8,389 nt of DNA, from positions 1 through 8,389 of the forward strand of contig QHYP01000160.1 of NCBI GenBank assembly GCA_003224195.1, in the 5' to 3' direction. Under the pieces are notes generated by a model, which did not search any database, had not been told where the DNA came from, and saw only the letters and a program-made list of their open reading frames with translations. Shown here in pieces: positions 1 to 5,863 of this stretch. A program made the translations under genes and the position numbers. The DNA is from Acidobacteriota bacterium (GTDB lineage Bacteria > Acidobacteriota > Terriglobia > Acidiferrales > UBA7541). How positions within the stretch are numbered: the stretch's first letter is position 1; each line of letters begins with the position of its first letter.

Positions 1-605
1 GGATCTTTCCAGTCAGGGTTGACAGCTTCTTCCCCGTCGAAGAATGCGATCCACACCGTGTCCCGCCCGCGCTTGCCGCACAGCACTCGCGCCAGCTCCA
101 GCATCACGCCGGTCGAAGAGCCGCCGTCATCCGCGCCGACAAAATTCGCGAGGCGTTTCGTATCGTAGTGTGTCGCCAGAAGAACAATCTCCGGTCTCTC
201 TCCCGGGATTTTAGCCACGATATTCTTCATAGCCAGCGAACCGGCGGGCGTGTCGGCGTGAAAATCGTCGGTCTCGACGGCGCAGCCGTAGCTCTTCAGC
301 TCGGAGAGGATATAGTCCTGGGCCGGCACAATTCCGGGCGTGCCGGACTGCCGCGGACCCATGACTACAAGTTTCGCGACATGCGCGAACGCCCTTTGGC
401 CGTCGAATCCGCCGGTCTTGTCCGCCGGCGGCGCGTCCTCCGCCTGCGCGGAAAGTTGTGAAGCGGCCTCGCCGAGATTTACCGGACTTGCTGCAACTGG
501 GTCGGCGAGCTTTGTAGGATCGCTCTTCCCCCCGCAACCGGCAATCACCGCCGCCGCGAAGATTCCGCACGCAATCCTGGCGCTAACCTGTGCCTGTCTC
601 CTCAT
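1..605 (-). CDS. M28-family zinc metallopeptidase / glutaminyl cyclase-like lipoprotein (3' end off window)
   Basis: The frame opens with ATG at 605 and stays open to the window edge, giving 201 residues of an incomplete protein. The N-terminus has basic residues, a hydrophobic stretch (about 11-22) and a lipobox I21-A22-G23-C24, so it should be exported and lipidated at Cys24. A Pro/Ala-rich linker (about 28-66) follows. The catalytic domain then shows LATHYDTK (143-150), FVGADDGG (155-162) and FFDGEEAV (188-195). This pattern matches M28 peptidases, and more closely secreted glutaminyl-peptide cyclotransferases, where the Asp after GA and the Glu pair bind or activate zinc. It probably acts in the periplasm on N-terminal residues of peptides; peptidase versus cyclase activity cannot be decided without the C-terminus. 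The start codon directly abuts the tatC stop (TGA-ATG), implying translational coupling. Arg2-Arg3 does not form a Tat motif (no hydrophobic FLK-type continuation), so Sec export is more likely. Confidence 0.88.
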   Translation of the reverse strand, partial: MRRQAQVSARIACGIFAAAVIAGCGGKSDPTKLADPVAASPVNLGEAASQLSAQAEDAPPADKTGGFDGQRAFAHVAKLVVMGPRQSGTPGIVPAQDYILSELKSYGCAVETDDFHADTPAGSLAMKNIVAKIPGERPEIVLLATHYDTKRLANFVGADDGGSSTGVMLELARVLCGKRGRDTVWIAFFDGEEAVNPDWKD

Positions 606-1433
606 TCAGCGCGCCCCCGCCCCCGCTGTTTCTGCCGCCAATCGCCGCTCCCGTCGCCGCGTCACCACCGACGAAACCGCAATGCCCACAAAATAGAGGC
701 CCACCATCGGCGCCATGAAAATCAGCATCGTCGTGGCATCCGGCGTGGGCGTGATAACGGCCGCAACCACGGCGATGATGAGTATGGCATAGCGGAAATT
801 CTTCCACAGGAACTTCGGAGTCACGATCCCAAAGAGCGACAGAAAGAAAATCAGCACCGGGAGCTCGAACACCAGTCCGAGCCCAAGCAGAATCATCAGG
901 ATCAGGTCAAAATATTCGTTGAGGCTGATCATGGGCTGCACTGGTCCCTTGAAACTCACCAGGAAGCGCAGCACGTTCGGCAATACGAAGAAATACCCGA
1001 AGGCGATCCCTGCAAGGAATAAGAAAACGGTCGAAAACAGGAAGCCTGTGACCGCCTTTTGCTCGTGCTTGTACAACGCCGGCGCGACGAACAGCCAGAT
1101 TTGGTACAGAACGACCGGCGAAGCCAGCACCAACCCGAGATACACTCCCATCGTAATGATCTGGTTTAAGTAGCCCGCCGGATGCGTGTAGATGAGCTTC
1201 GGTTCGAGATGCGCATCCGCAAGCGCCTTCAGCATCGGCCGCGTAACGAACTCTATGAATCGCGGCGAGGCATAGGCCGCATAGACGCCTGCGAACGCGC
1301 CAATCGCAATCGCGATCAGGGAATTGATGATGCGCTTGCGCAGCTCGACCAGATGTTCGAAGAACGTCATCTGCGCGCCGCTGTCTTCCTCGGCTGTGCC
1401 TGCAGTCTTCTCAGGCGCGTTGCTAGTGGTCAT
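606..1433 (-). CDS. tatC: Sec-independent protein translocase subunit TatC
   Basis: This encodes the polytopic receptor of the twin-arginine translocase, which binds RR signal peptides and recruits TatA to export folded proteins across the inner membrane. The 275-residue protein has family length. It has a short polar N-terminus and the cytoplasmic signature HLVELRKR (27-34) before the first membrane segment (about 35-53). The loop motif LYQIWLFVAPALYKHEQ (109-125) holds the conserved Glu124, matching the Glu that contacts the signal peptide in E. coli. FELP (189-192) and TPTPDATT (228-235) are also typical, and about six hydrophobic segments are present. I chose ATG at 1433 over the longer frame from 1502. 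The extra 23 residues are Arg/Pro-rich and lie entirely inside the upstream tat gene, while GGAAG lies about 9 nt before ATG 1433. The gene overlaps the preceding tat gene by 11 nt and abuts the M28 gene downstream. Confidence in identity is very high. Confidence 0.97.
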   Translation of the reverse strand: MTTSNAPEKTAGTAEEDSGAQMTFFEHLVELRKRIINSLIAIAIGAFAGVYAAYASPRFIEFVTRPMLKALADAHLEPKLIYTHPAGYLNQIITMGVYLGLVLASPVVLYQIWLFVAPALYKHEQKAVTGFLFSTVFLFLAGIAFGYFFVLPNVLRFLVSFKGPVQPMISLNEYFDLILMILLGLGLVFELPVLIFFLSLFGIVTPKFLWKNFRYAILIIAVVAAVITPTPDATTMLIFMAPMVGLYFVGIAVSSVVTRRRERRLAAETAGAGAR

Positions 1434-1836
1434 GGGCGGTGTCTTCCACGGTCGCGGCCTTTTCCTCCGTGGATTCGGGAATGTCACTCTCGCGCGCAAC
1501 ACTTTCCGCCGGCGCGCTCAATGAAGCCCCGTTCGACGCAGGCTCCGCCGGCGTTGCATTCGCTGGCTCCGACGGGTCGGTCTCCACACTGTCGCTCGCA
1601 GGCGCCTGCGCCGGAGCCGTCTGTGCGGCAGGCTGTTGCTTCCGCAGCTCAACCTCACGCGCCTGCCGATCCAGGTCCCGCATCTCCTCTTCAAACGCCG
1701 ACCGGAAATCCAGCGATGCTTTGCGGAACTCCGCCATCAGCTTGCCGAGCCCCCGTGCCAGCTCCGGCAGCTTTTGCGGCCCGAAAACAATCAGCGCCAC
1801 AATAAAGATCACAACGAGATGCGGGATACTCAGCAT
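1423..1836 (-). CDS. Twin-arginine translocase TatA/TatB-family subunit (TatB-like)
   Basis: This is a small single-span Tat component that partners TatC. It has a short periplasmic N-terminus, a membrane helix (about 7-18), the hinge FGPQKLPE (18-25) and an amphipathic helix to about residue 60. A low-complexity Ala/Pro/Glu/Ser tail (about 68-137) follows. TatA and TatB share this plan. The long charged tail (137 aa in all), the FEEEMRDLDRQ segment and the place directly before tatC favour a TatB role. In phyla with reduced Tat systems one such protein may serve both roles, so I leave the symbol blank. ATG at 1836 is the first plausible start and lies about 26 nt after the predicted transcription start. 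The leader has no textbook Shine-Dalgarno sequence. The last 11 nt overlap tatC, indicating coupled translation. Confidence 0.93.
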   Translation of the reverse strand: MLSIPHLVVIFIVALIVFGPQKLPELARGLGKLMAEFRKASLDFRSAFEEEMRDLDRQAREVELRKQQPAAQTAPAQAPASDSVETDPSEPANATPAEPASNGASLSAPAESVARESDIPESTEEKAATVEDTAHDH

Positions 1837-1868
1837 GACCAGCCGTGACCCCGAGACCTCACTTTGGC

Positions 1869-1898
1869 ATCATAGAGAACGCTCTTCCAAACTGTCAA
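1869..1898 (-). promoter_or_regulatory. Sigma70-like promoter for the tat operon
   Basis: Reading the minus strand, TTGACA (1898-1893) is separated by 18 nt from TATGAT (1874-1869). That is a perfect -35 and a five-of-six -10 box. Transcription should begin near 1862, leaving a leader of about 26 nt before the first tat gene. The motif is seen directly; its activity is inferred. Confidence 0.75.
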
Positions 1899-1918
1899 AC
1901 GGCCTCGTCGGCTCGCTG

Positions 1919-1927
1919 TGTTATACT
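1919..1927 (+). promoter_or_regulatory. Extended -10 promoter for the S41 protease gene
   Basis: TGTTATACT comprises the extended TG (1919-1920), one base, then TATACT (1922-1927), a five-of-six match to the -10 consensus. No -35 box is recognisable 16-18 nt upstream, as is usual for extended -10 promoters. The predicted start near 1934 leaves a leader of about 11 nt containing GAGGG (1936-1940), 4 nt before ATG 1945. Confidence 0.6.
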
Positions 1928-1944
1928 TCCGTGACGAGGGTTAC

Positions 1945-3558
1945 ATGAATGCCGAGCGTCGCGGGCTAGTGCTGGTTATCGCTATCTTGCTGTTTTGCGC
2001 GGTTTTGGGCGCCACGTACGGCCGGTCCGTCAATGGCGCCACCTCCCTGGCTGACGACTACCAAGCCGCCGTGCGCGACTTCACCCGCGTTCTCAGCGTC
2101 GTCCAGACCAACTACGCCGAGCCGATCGATACCGACAAGGCGATTTACCAGGGTGCTGTCCCCGGCATGCTTCGCGTTCTCGACCCTCATTCCACCTTCT
2201 TTGATTCCCGCACGTTCTCCGTCCTCCGCGAAGAGCAGGTCGGCAAATATTACGGCGTGGGCATGGTGATCCAGCCGCGCGGCAATCACACGGTCGTCTT
2301 GTCGCCTTACGTCGGCTCGCCCGCGTATAACGCCGGCATCCGCCCGGGGGACATCATTGTCAAGGTGGACGACAAGCCCGCCGAGGGGCTTTCCTCCACC
2401 GAAGTGGCCGACATGCTCAAGGGGCCCAAGGGCACGGTGGTGAAGATTACTGTTTCGCGCGAAGGCTACTCGGAGCCGCTCGTCTTCACTGTCACGCGTG
2501 ATGAGATTCCACGTCACTCCGTGGACGGCGCCTTCCTTTTGCGTCCCGGCATCGGCTACATCCGTCTCTCTGGCTTCAACGAAACCACCGATCATGAAAT
2601 CGCCAGCGCCCTCAAGCAGCTCAACGCCCCGAACCTCGATGGCCTCATCCTGGACATGCGCGCCAACCCCGGCGGTCTGTTCAACGCGTCCGTCGCGGTC
2701 GCCGACATGTTCCTCGAAAAGAATCAGCTCATCGTGTCGCATCATGGCCGCTCTTCTCCGGAGCGCCGCTATTACGCCATTCGCGGCAATCAAGGCATCA
2801 ACGTGCCGCTGGTCATCCTCGTCAACGGAAACTCCGCTTCGGCGACGGAAATCGTGTCCGGCGCCGTGCAAGACCACGATCGTGGCCTGATTGTTGGCGA
2901 GCAAACCTTCGGCAAGGGCCTGGTGCAAACTGTCTCAGGCCTGAGTGAGGGCACTGGCCTTGCCCTTACCACCGCGCGTTACTACACGCCCAGCGGCCGC
3001 CTCATCCAGCGCGATTACAAGTCTGTTTCGCTTTACGAATATCACTATGAGCGCAAGGTCCCCGACCACCCGACGGAAGTGAAACTCACCGATAGCGGCC
3101 GCCAGGTAACCGGCGGTGGCGGCATTGCCCCCGACCTCGTCGTTCCGTATCCCAAGTACACGAAGTTCCAGGAACTCCTTCTCCGCAGCGACGTCTTTTT
3201 CCCCTTCGACCAGAGCGTTGGCGGCTTCACCCGCTATTACCTCGGCACCAAACCCACGATCACCAAGCAGTTCGAGCCTGACGACGAGGTGATGCGCGAA
3301 TTTCGCACCTACCTCACCAAACACAACGTCCGCTTCACCGGATCCGACGTTGCTGAGAATCTCGATTGGATCAAGCGCAAGATCAAGCAGGAAGTCTTCC
3401 TTTCGACCTTCGGCCTGCAGGAGAGCTTCAAGGTCGCGCTGGAAGCCGACCCCCAGTTACAAAAGGCCATCGAAGCCATTCCCCAGGCGCGCGCCCTCTA
3501 TGAAAATGCGCGTAAGATCATCGCGCAGCGGAATGGCGCAGGCTATTCGCAGCCGTAA
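1945..3558 (+). CDS. S41-family carboxyl-terminal processing protease (CtpA/Prc type) with PDZ domain
   Basis: This is a serine protease of the tail-specific/CtpA family, probably acting in the periplasm on C-termini of envelope proteins. The 537-residue protein starts with a signal anchor (about 7-24). A helical segment follows (about 36-95, including LDPHSTFF at 79-86). Then comes a PDZ domain (about 97-185; YYGVGM and AGIRPGDIIVKVD are its landmarks), then the S41 core (about 195-400). The core has LILDMRANPGG (234-244), the nucleophile in NSASATE (Ser299) and the general base in TFGKG (Lys324). The Ser-Lys spacing of 25 equals that of E. coli Prc and plant D1 protease. A charged helical C-terminal extension (about 400-537) goes beyond the minimal CtpA. 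ATG 1945 is preferred to GTG 1918 because the latter lies at the predicted promoter -10 box and lacks a leader, while GAGGG precedes 1945. The gene is divergent from the tat operon. The physiological substrate is unknown. Confidence 0.95.
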   Translation: MNAERRGLVLVIAILLFCAVLGATYGRSVNGATSLADDYQAAVRDFTRVLSVVQTNYAEPIDTDKAIYQGAVPGMLRVLDPHSTFFDSRTFSVLREEQVGKYYGVGMVIQPRGNHTVVLSPYVGSPAYNAGIRPGDIIVKVDDKPAEGLSSTEVADMLKGPKGTVVKITVSREGYSEPLVFTVTRDEIPRHSVDGAFLLRPGIGYIRLSGFNETTDHEIASALKQLNAPNLDGLILDMRANPGGLFNASVAVADMFLEKNQLIVSHHGRSSPERRYYAIRGNQGINVPLVILVNGNSASATEIVSGAVQDHDRGLIVGEQTFGKGLVQTVSGLSEGTGLALTTARYYTPSGRLIQRDYKSVSLYEYHYERKVPDHPTEVKLTDSGRQVTGGGGIAPDLVVPYPKYTKFQELLLRSDVFFPFDQSVGGFTRYYLGTKPTITKQFEPDDEVMREFRTYLTKHNVRFTGSDVAENLDWIKRKIKQEVFLSTFGLQESFKVALEADPQLQKAIEAIPQARALYENARKIIAQRNGAGYSQP

Positions 3559-3577
3559 CCCTCGTCCCTGTGCGCGG

Positions 3578-3606
3578 TTGGAAACTCACGACTCCTCTGC
3601 TAGAAT
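3578..3606 (+). promoter_or_regulatory. Promoter for the tRNA-Ala unit
   Basis: TTGGAA (3578-3583), a 17-nt spacer and TAGAAT (3601-3606) form a good sigma70-type promoter. TG at 3598-3599 adds an extended -10. The predicted start near 3613 lies about 90 nt before the mature tRNA, so the transcript would carry the tRNA-like half-copy described separately. It begins only about 20 nt after the S41 stop, so the tRNA has its own promoter. Confidence 0.65.
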
Positions 3607-3618
3607 TTTTCTGCTTCG

Positions 3619-3665
3619 AGTGGGCGGCTAGTTCGGCTGAGAGAGCGGTCCGGTCGGTACCGGAC
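3619..3665 (+). pseudogene. tRNA-like 5'-half copy (truncated or degenerate tRNA) in the tRNA-Ala leader
   Basis: Positions 3619-3647 match 3702-3730 of the tRNA-Ala region at 25 of 29 bases. The first 13 bases are identical, and all four differences are transitions. The copy retains the acceptor 5' strand GGGCGGC (3622-3628) and a D arm that still pairs (GTTC 3631-3634 with GAGC 3643-3646, using one G-U). A strong 6-bp hairpin (GTCCGG 3648-3653 with CCGGAC 3660-3665) follows where the anticodon arm should be, but its loop is 6 nt, or 8 nt if the stem is 5 bp. I see no T arm with TTC and no 3' acceptor strand able to pair with GGGCGGC before 3705. The copy is therefore not a working tRNA. It could be a remnant of tandem duplication or a structured leader. 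Confidence 0.5.
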
Positions 3666-3704
3666 AGGCTGTGGTACCTGGCCAGCAGTCGCGGCATACG
3701 TAGT

Positions 3705-3780
3705 GGGCGGCTAGCTCAGTTGGGAGAGCGCCTCGTTCGCAACGAGGAGGCCGTGGGTTCGAATCCCATGCCGTCCACCA
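3705..3780 (+). tRNA. tRNA-Ala (anticodon CGC)
   Basis: This is a full 76-nt cloverleaf with encoded CCA. The acceptor GGGCGGC (3705-3711) pairs with GCCGTCC and includes the G3-U70 wobble that is the alanine identity element. The D stem is GCTC/GAGC (3714-3717 with 3726-3729). The anticodon stem is CCTCG/CGAGG around loop TTCGCAA, with anticodon CGC at 3738-3740 reading GCG codons. The T stem is GTGGG/CCCAT around loop TTCGAAT, and the discriminator is A. All stems pair and the conserved loop bases are present, so it should be functional. An insertion sequence begins about 20 nt beyond the 3' end and carries a convergent transposase gene. Confidence 0.97.
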
Positions 3781-3801
3781 AAGTCTTCCGGGTCCGGCCC
3801 G

Positions 3802-3843
3802 GACACATAGGTAACAGAACGTACCGGCTACATGGGTAACACT
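3802..3843 (+). repeat. IS left terminal inverted repeat
   Basis: This 42-bp terminal repeat pairs with 5033-5074. It contains two related units starting at 3802 and 3827, 25 bp apart (GACACATAGGTAAC and GCTACATGGGTAAC), joined by a conserved GTACCGG. The transposase stop codon (TAG, 3830-3828 on the minus strand) falls inside this repeat. Confidence 0.85.
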
Positions 3844-5009
3844 TTTGGGCCAAAAGGGTTGTCGAGAGGTTGCAGAGTTTTTTCCTCCAGATCGATGTGC
3901 CCGAGATCGTAATCCATAAAGCTGACCAGCCAAATACCTTCCTCGACCTCCTTGATACCGACAGCCTGCCCCGCGAAGACGGTGCTGAGATTAATTTTTT
4001 TGCGGTGGAGACAGATACGTCCGCAGTTGGTGACGTGGATGGTGCTGTCGTGAAAAGGATAATCAAGTTCCGGCAGGCCGCGATAGGGGCGGGTGGCGGG
4101 AGTATAGACTTCCGCGGGGCACTTCATGTCGAGGGCCTGGTGCGGCCGCTCGTTGTTGAACTCCTCGAGAAAATCATCGAATTTGCTCTGCTGCTGCAGA
4201 CTGTTCATGCCCGCGGGACGAGTGGTTTCGGTTTTGAGCGTAAGATGCATGCGCTCATGCCGACCGTTCTGTTGCGGATGACCGGGTTGGATGCGTTCGA
4301 TGGTGATGCCCAGACGCAACCACCAGACGGAGAGCTTGGAGAGGTTGAACAAAGAGTTGGGCGAGGCGAAAGGAACACCGTTGTCGGAGCGCATGCTGCC
4401 AGGCAGGCCGCGCTCCTGGAACAGCCGCTGAAAGGCGGTAAAAGCAAGGGATTCACAGGTAGATTCCAGGGCTTCACAGAGGAGGAGAAAGCGCGAGGCG
4501 TGATCGGTGACGGTTAGAGGGTAGCAGTATTTTTTGTTGCCCAGCCGGAACTCGCCTTTGTAATCGGTACACCATAGCTCATTGGGTTTTTGTCCCAAAG
4601 ACAAGGGCGTGCCCTGAGCAGGGTTGCGTTTGCGCCCTTGGCGTTGGACCAGACCATGTCGATCAAGCAGCGCGTGGATGGTGCTGCGGGCGGGAACCTT
4701 AACCTCACAGGAAAAGCGACGCAGCAAGCGTTCGCGGATCTTGCGTGCGCCCCAGTAGGGTTTCTCCCGTTTGAGGTTGAGGATGGCGGCCTCCACCTGC
4801 TGGGGCAGTTGGTTGCCGTAACGCCAAGGCCTGCGCGAACGGTCTGTCAGAGCTTCCAGGCCGGATTCCTTGTAGCGGTCAAAGATCTTGTAACCGGTCT
4901 TGCGAGAGATAGCGAACTCTCGACAGAGGGCCGTCATTTTCTCGCCTTCCAGCAAGCGGGCCACAAAGCGAACACGTTCATCCATAACCGAACACTCCTT
5001 CCACGGCAT
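3828..5009 (-). CDS. IS481-family DDE transposase
   Basis: This enzyme catalyses cut-and-paste or copy-type movement of the surrounding IS. It is 393 residues long from ATG 5009. A purine-rich GGGGAGGGAG Shine-Dalgarno stretch precedes the ATG, which is preferred to the GTG one codon upstream. An N-terminal helix-turn-helix region (about 10-60, with MTALCREFAISRKTGYKIFDRY) recognises the ends. A second HTH-like segment (about 65-125) follows. The rve-type integrase core carries Asp149 in CTDYKGEF, Asp209 in RSDNGVPF and Glu252 in QNGRHERMH, a full DDE triad. ERPHQALDMKCPAE (287-300) is the usual motif after the core. The C-terminal region ends NPFGPKVLPM and terminates inside the left inverted repeat. 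No frameshift or stop interrupts the frame. It is transcribed convergently with tRNA-Ala. Confidence 0.95.
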   Translation of the reverse strand: MPWKECSVMDERVRFVARLLEGEKMTALCREFAISRKTGYKIFDRYKESGLEALTDRSRRPWRYGNQLPQQVEAAILNLKREKPYWGARKIRERLLRRFSCEVKVPARSTIHALLDRHGLVQRQGRKRNPAQGTPLSLGQKPNELWCTDYKGEFRLGNKKYCYPLTVTDHASRFLLLCEALESTCESLAFTAFQRLFQERGLPGSMRSDNGVPFASPNSLFNLSKLSVWWLRLGITIERIQPGHPQQNGRHERMHLTLKTETTRPAGMNSLQQQSKFDDFLEEFNNERPHQALDMKCPAEVYTPATRPYRGLPELDYPFHDSTIHVTNCGRICLHRKKINLSTVFAGQAVGIKEVEEGIWLVSFMDYDLGHIDLEEKTLQPLDNPFGPKVLPM

Positions 5010-5032
5010 CACTCCCTCCCCTAAAGGGAAAG

Positions 5033-5074
5033 AGTGTCACCCATGTGTCCGGTACAAACCGTCACCCATGTGTC
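5033..5074 (-). repeat. IS right terminal inverted repeat
   Basis: This is the partner of 3802-3843, lying upstream of the transposase. Read inward on the minus strand it has two near-identical copies of GACACATGGGTGAC, 25 bp apart, with GTACCGG leading into the second. The better match between its two units suggests this end is less diverged than the left one. It probably holds transposase binding sites, possibly overlapping the transposase promoter. Confidence 0.85.
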
Positions 5075-5075
5075 A

Positions 5076-5340
5076 GGCCGCTCACACTCATCTCTGTCTT
5101 TTCCGACCCTGCCGCTTCCCGCCCTGCGGTCCGGTTGTTCGGCGGGGCAACACCCGCGTCCCATGAGCGGTCACTCCTGACTTACTGGGCCCGGCTGAAA
5201 TCCTCGCCAACCCTTTATTTTTCTGTTACTTCTGTGCATGGGCAGTCCGGAAGCATGTTTGCTCTGTCACTTCCTGGCACTTCCTGGCGAAGTGCGTTCC
5301 CAATTCGCCGTCCATTTCCAGCGGCAGGGAGGCACCGGTC
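5076..5340. other. Intergenic stretch without recognisable gene
   Basis: Between the IS right end and the small gene at 5341 no reading frame has gene-like content. The plus-strand frames that cross it run out of frame into the next gene or end in Arg/Ser/Pro-rich sequence. A TATTTTT-containing AT-rich patch near 5214-5222 might be a promoter, but no good -35/-10 pair is visible. A 10-bp tandem repeat lies at 5268-5287. A strong Shine-Dalgarno AGGGAGG (5326-5332) closes the region, serving the next gene. Confidence 0.5.
5268..5287. repeat. Perfect 10-bp tandem duplication
   Basis: CACTTCCTGG occurs twice back to back (5268-5277 and 5278-5287), upstream of the small gene at 5341. It is too short to assign a function. 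It may be simple slippage or a paired binding site. Confidence 0.5.
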
Positions 5341-5784
5341 ATGAAGATCCAGCGCCTGCGAGAGAGCTTGCGAGGATCCCTAACGCTCGAATATTTGCTG
5401 CAACGCTCACAATCCAGTTGGAAGCCCGTCGCCGTCGAGTGGGAGAGGGAAACGGAGGGAGAAGAAACGGCGCCGGATTCGGGCCTCCAAGAGGTCCCCT
5501 TTGGCCTGCGCGTGGCTGCAGATCACGTTCACCTCGAGGAAGACCCCGAAGAAATGCTCATCCTCAAGCTCCTCGCCGAACTGATCGTTCAGGATTTTTC
5601 CTTCCCGCGCATGGCCCAGGCCATCAATGAGAGTGGCTTCCGCACCCGCGACGCTCTCGCCTGGGACGCCGTCGCCGTGTTCAAGATTCTTCCTCGTTTG
5701 ATGGAGGTCGCGCCCCAGCTCTTTTCCAGCGCCGAGTGGGCGCAGCGCAAGCAGCAGCTCGCGAAGGTAGCCTGGAACTCCTGA
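5341..5784 (+). CDS. Small unrecognised protein with recombinase-like HTH segment
   Basis: I do not recognise this 147-residue protein as a named family. The start is well supported by AGGGAGG 8 nt upstream of the ATG. Residues 1-22 are basic and amphipathic (RLRESLRGSLTLEYLLQR). Residues 34-50 are rich in Glu. Residues 68-86 look helical and acidic-hydrophobic. Residues 90-120 (RMAQAINESGFRTRDALAWDAVAVFKILPRL) follow the pattern I-x-LN-x-x-G-x-x-TR-x-x-x-x-W-x-x-x-x-V-x-x-IL. That pattern is seen in the 'recombinase' DNA-binding domain of large serine recombinases. There is no resolvase catalytic domain, signal peptide or membrane segment. It might be a stand-alone DNA-binding protein or only share this helical pattern. 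It stands alone, with about 210 nt before the kinase gene. Confidence 0.72.
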   Translation: MKIQRLRESLRGSLTLEYLLQRSQSSWKPVAVEWERETEGEETAPDSGLQEVPFGLRVAADHVHLEEDPEEMLILKLLAELIVQDFSFPRMAQAINESGFRTRDALAWDAVAVFKILPRLMEVAPQLFSSAEWAQRKQQLAKVAWNS

Positions 5785-5863
5785 AGTCGTCGCCACTGAA
5801 TTTCCGGATATGCGAGGGATCTCAGCCAACAGCCGGACCCTATATTTCCTGATTCAATACTTA

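Larger units (their letters stand above)
3802..5074 (-). mobile_element. Complete IS481-family insertion sequence
   Basis: The element is about 1.27 kb, delimited by imperfect terminal inverted repeats (3802-3843 and 5033-5074; 33 of 42 positions agree) and filled by one intact DDE transposase gene on the minus strand. The ends are assigned from the outermost matching bases and could be off by one or two. No convincing target duplication is visible. GGCC occurs on both sides (3796-3799 and 5076-5079) but would leave an unpaired base at the left end. The element sits just downstream of tRNA-Ala and upstream of a non-coding stretch, and it interrupts no recognisable gene. An intact frame and recognisable ends suggest it may still be mobile. 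Confidence 0.88.

Noticed and set aside
1434..1502. N-terminally extended TatC start at 1502
   Set aside because: The extra 23 residues are Arg/Pro-rich and lie wholly within the upstream tat coding sequence. The ATG at 1433 gives a normal TatC N-terminus.
1918..1944. GTG 1918 as start of the S41 gene
   Set aside because: The codon lies at the TGTTATACT promoter element, upstream of any likely transcription start. ATG 1945 has GAGGG at suitable spacing.
1966..2928. Long minus-strand open frame of 320 codons opposite the S41 gene
   Set aside because: The opposite strand encodes an S41 protease with all family motifs in order. The antisense product is rich in His/Arg/Gly with no domain pattern, as expected from a mirrored GC-rich gene.
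3622..3704. Second functional tRNA upstream of tRNA-Ala
   Set aside because: No T arm and no 3' acceptor strand can be found, and the anticodon-like loop has the wrong size. It is treated as a degenerate half-copy.
3870..4517. Plus-strand frame of 215 codons inside the IS
   Set aside because: It is antisense to the intact DDE transposase, and its translation shows no recognisable motif.
3796..5079. GGCC as IS target-site duplication
   Set aside because: The four bases recur on both sides, but using them leaves one extra base at the left end, and GGCC is common in this GC-rich DNA.
5238..5630. Plus-strand frame starting upstream of the small gene at 5341
   Set aside because: It runs out of frame through the 5341 gene and becomes Arg/Pro/Gly-rich. 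The 5341 start has a strong Shine-Dalgarno sequence and a more protein-like composition.
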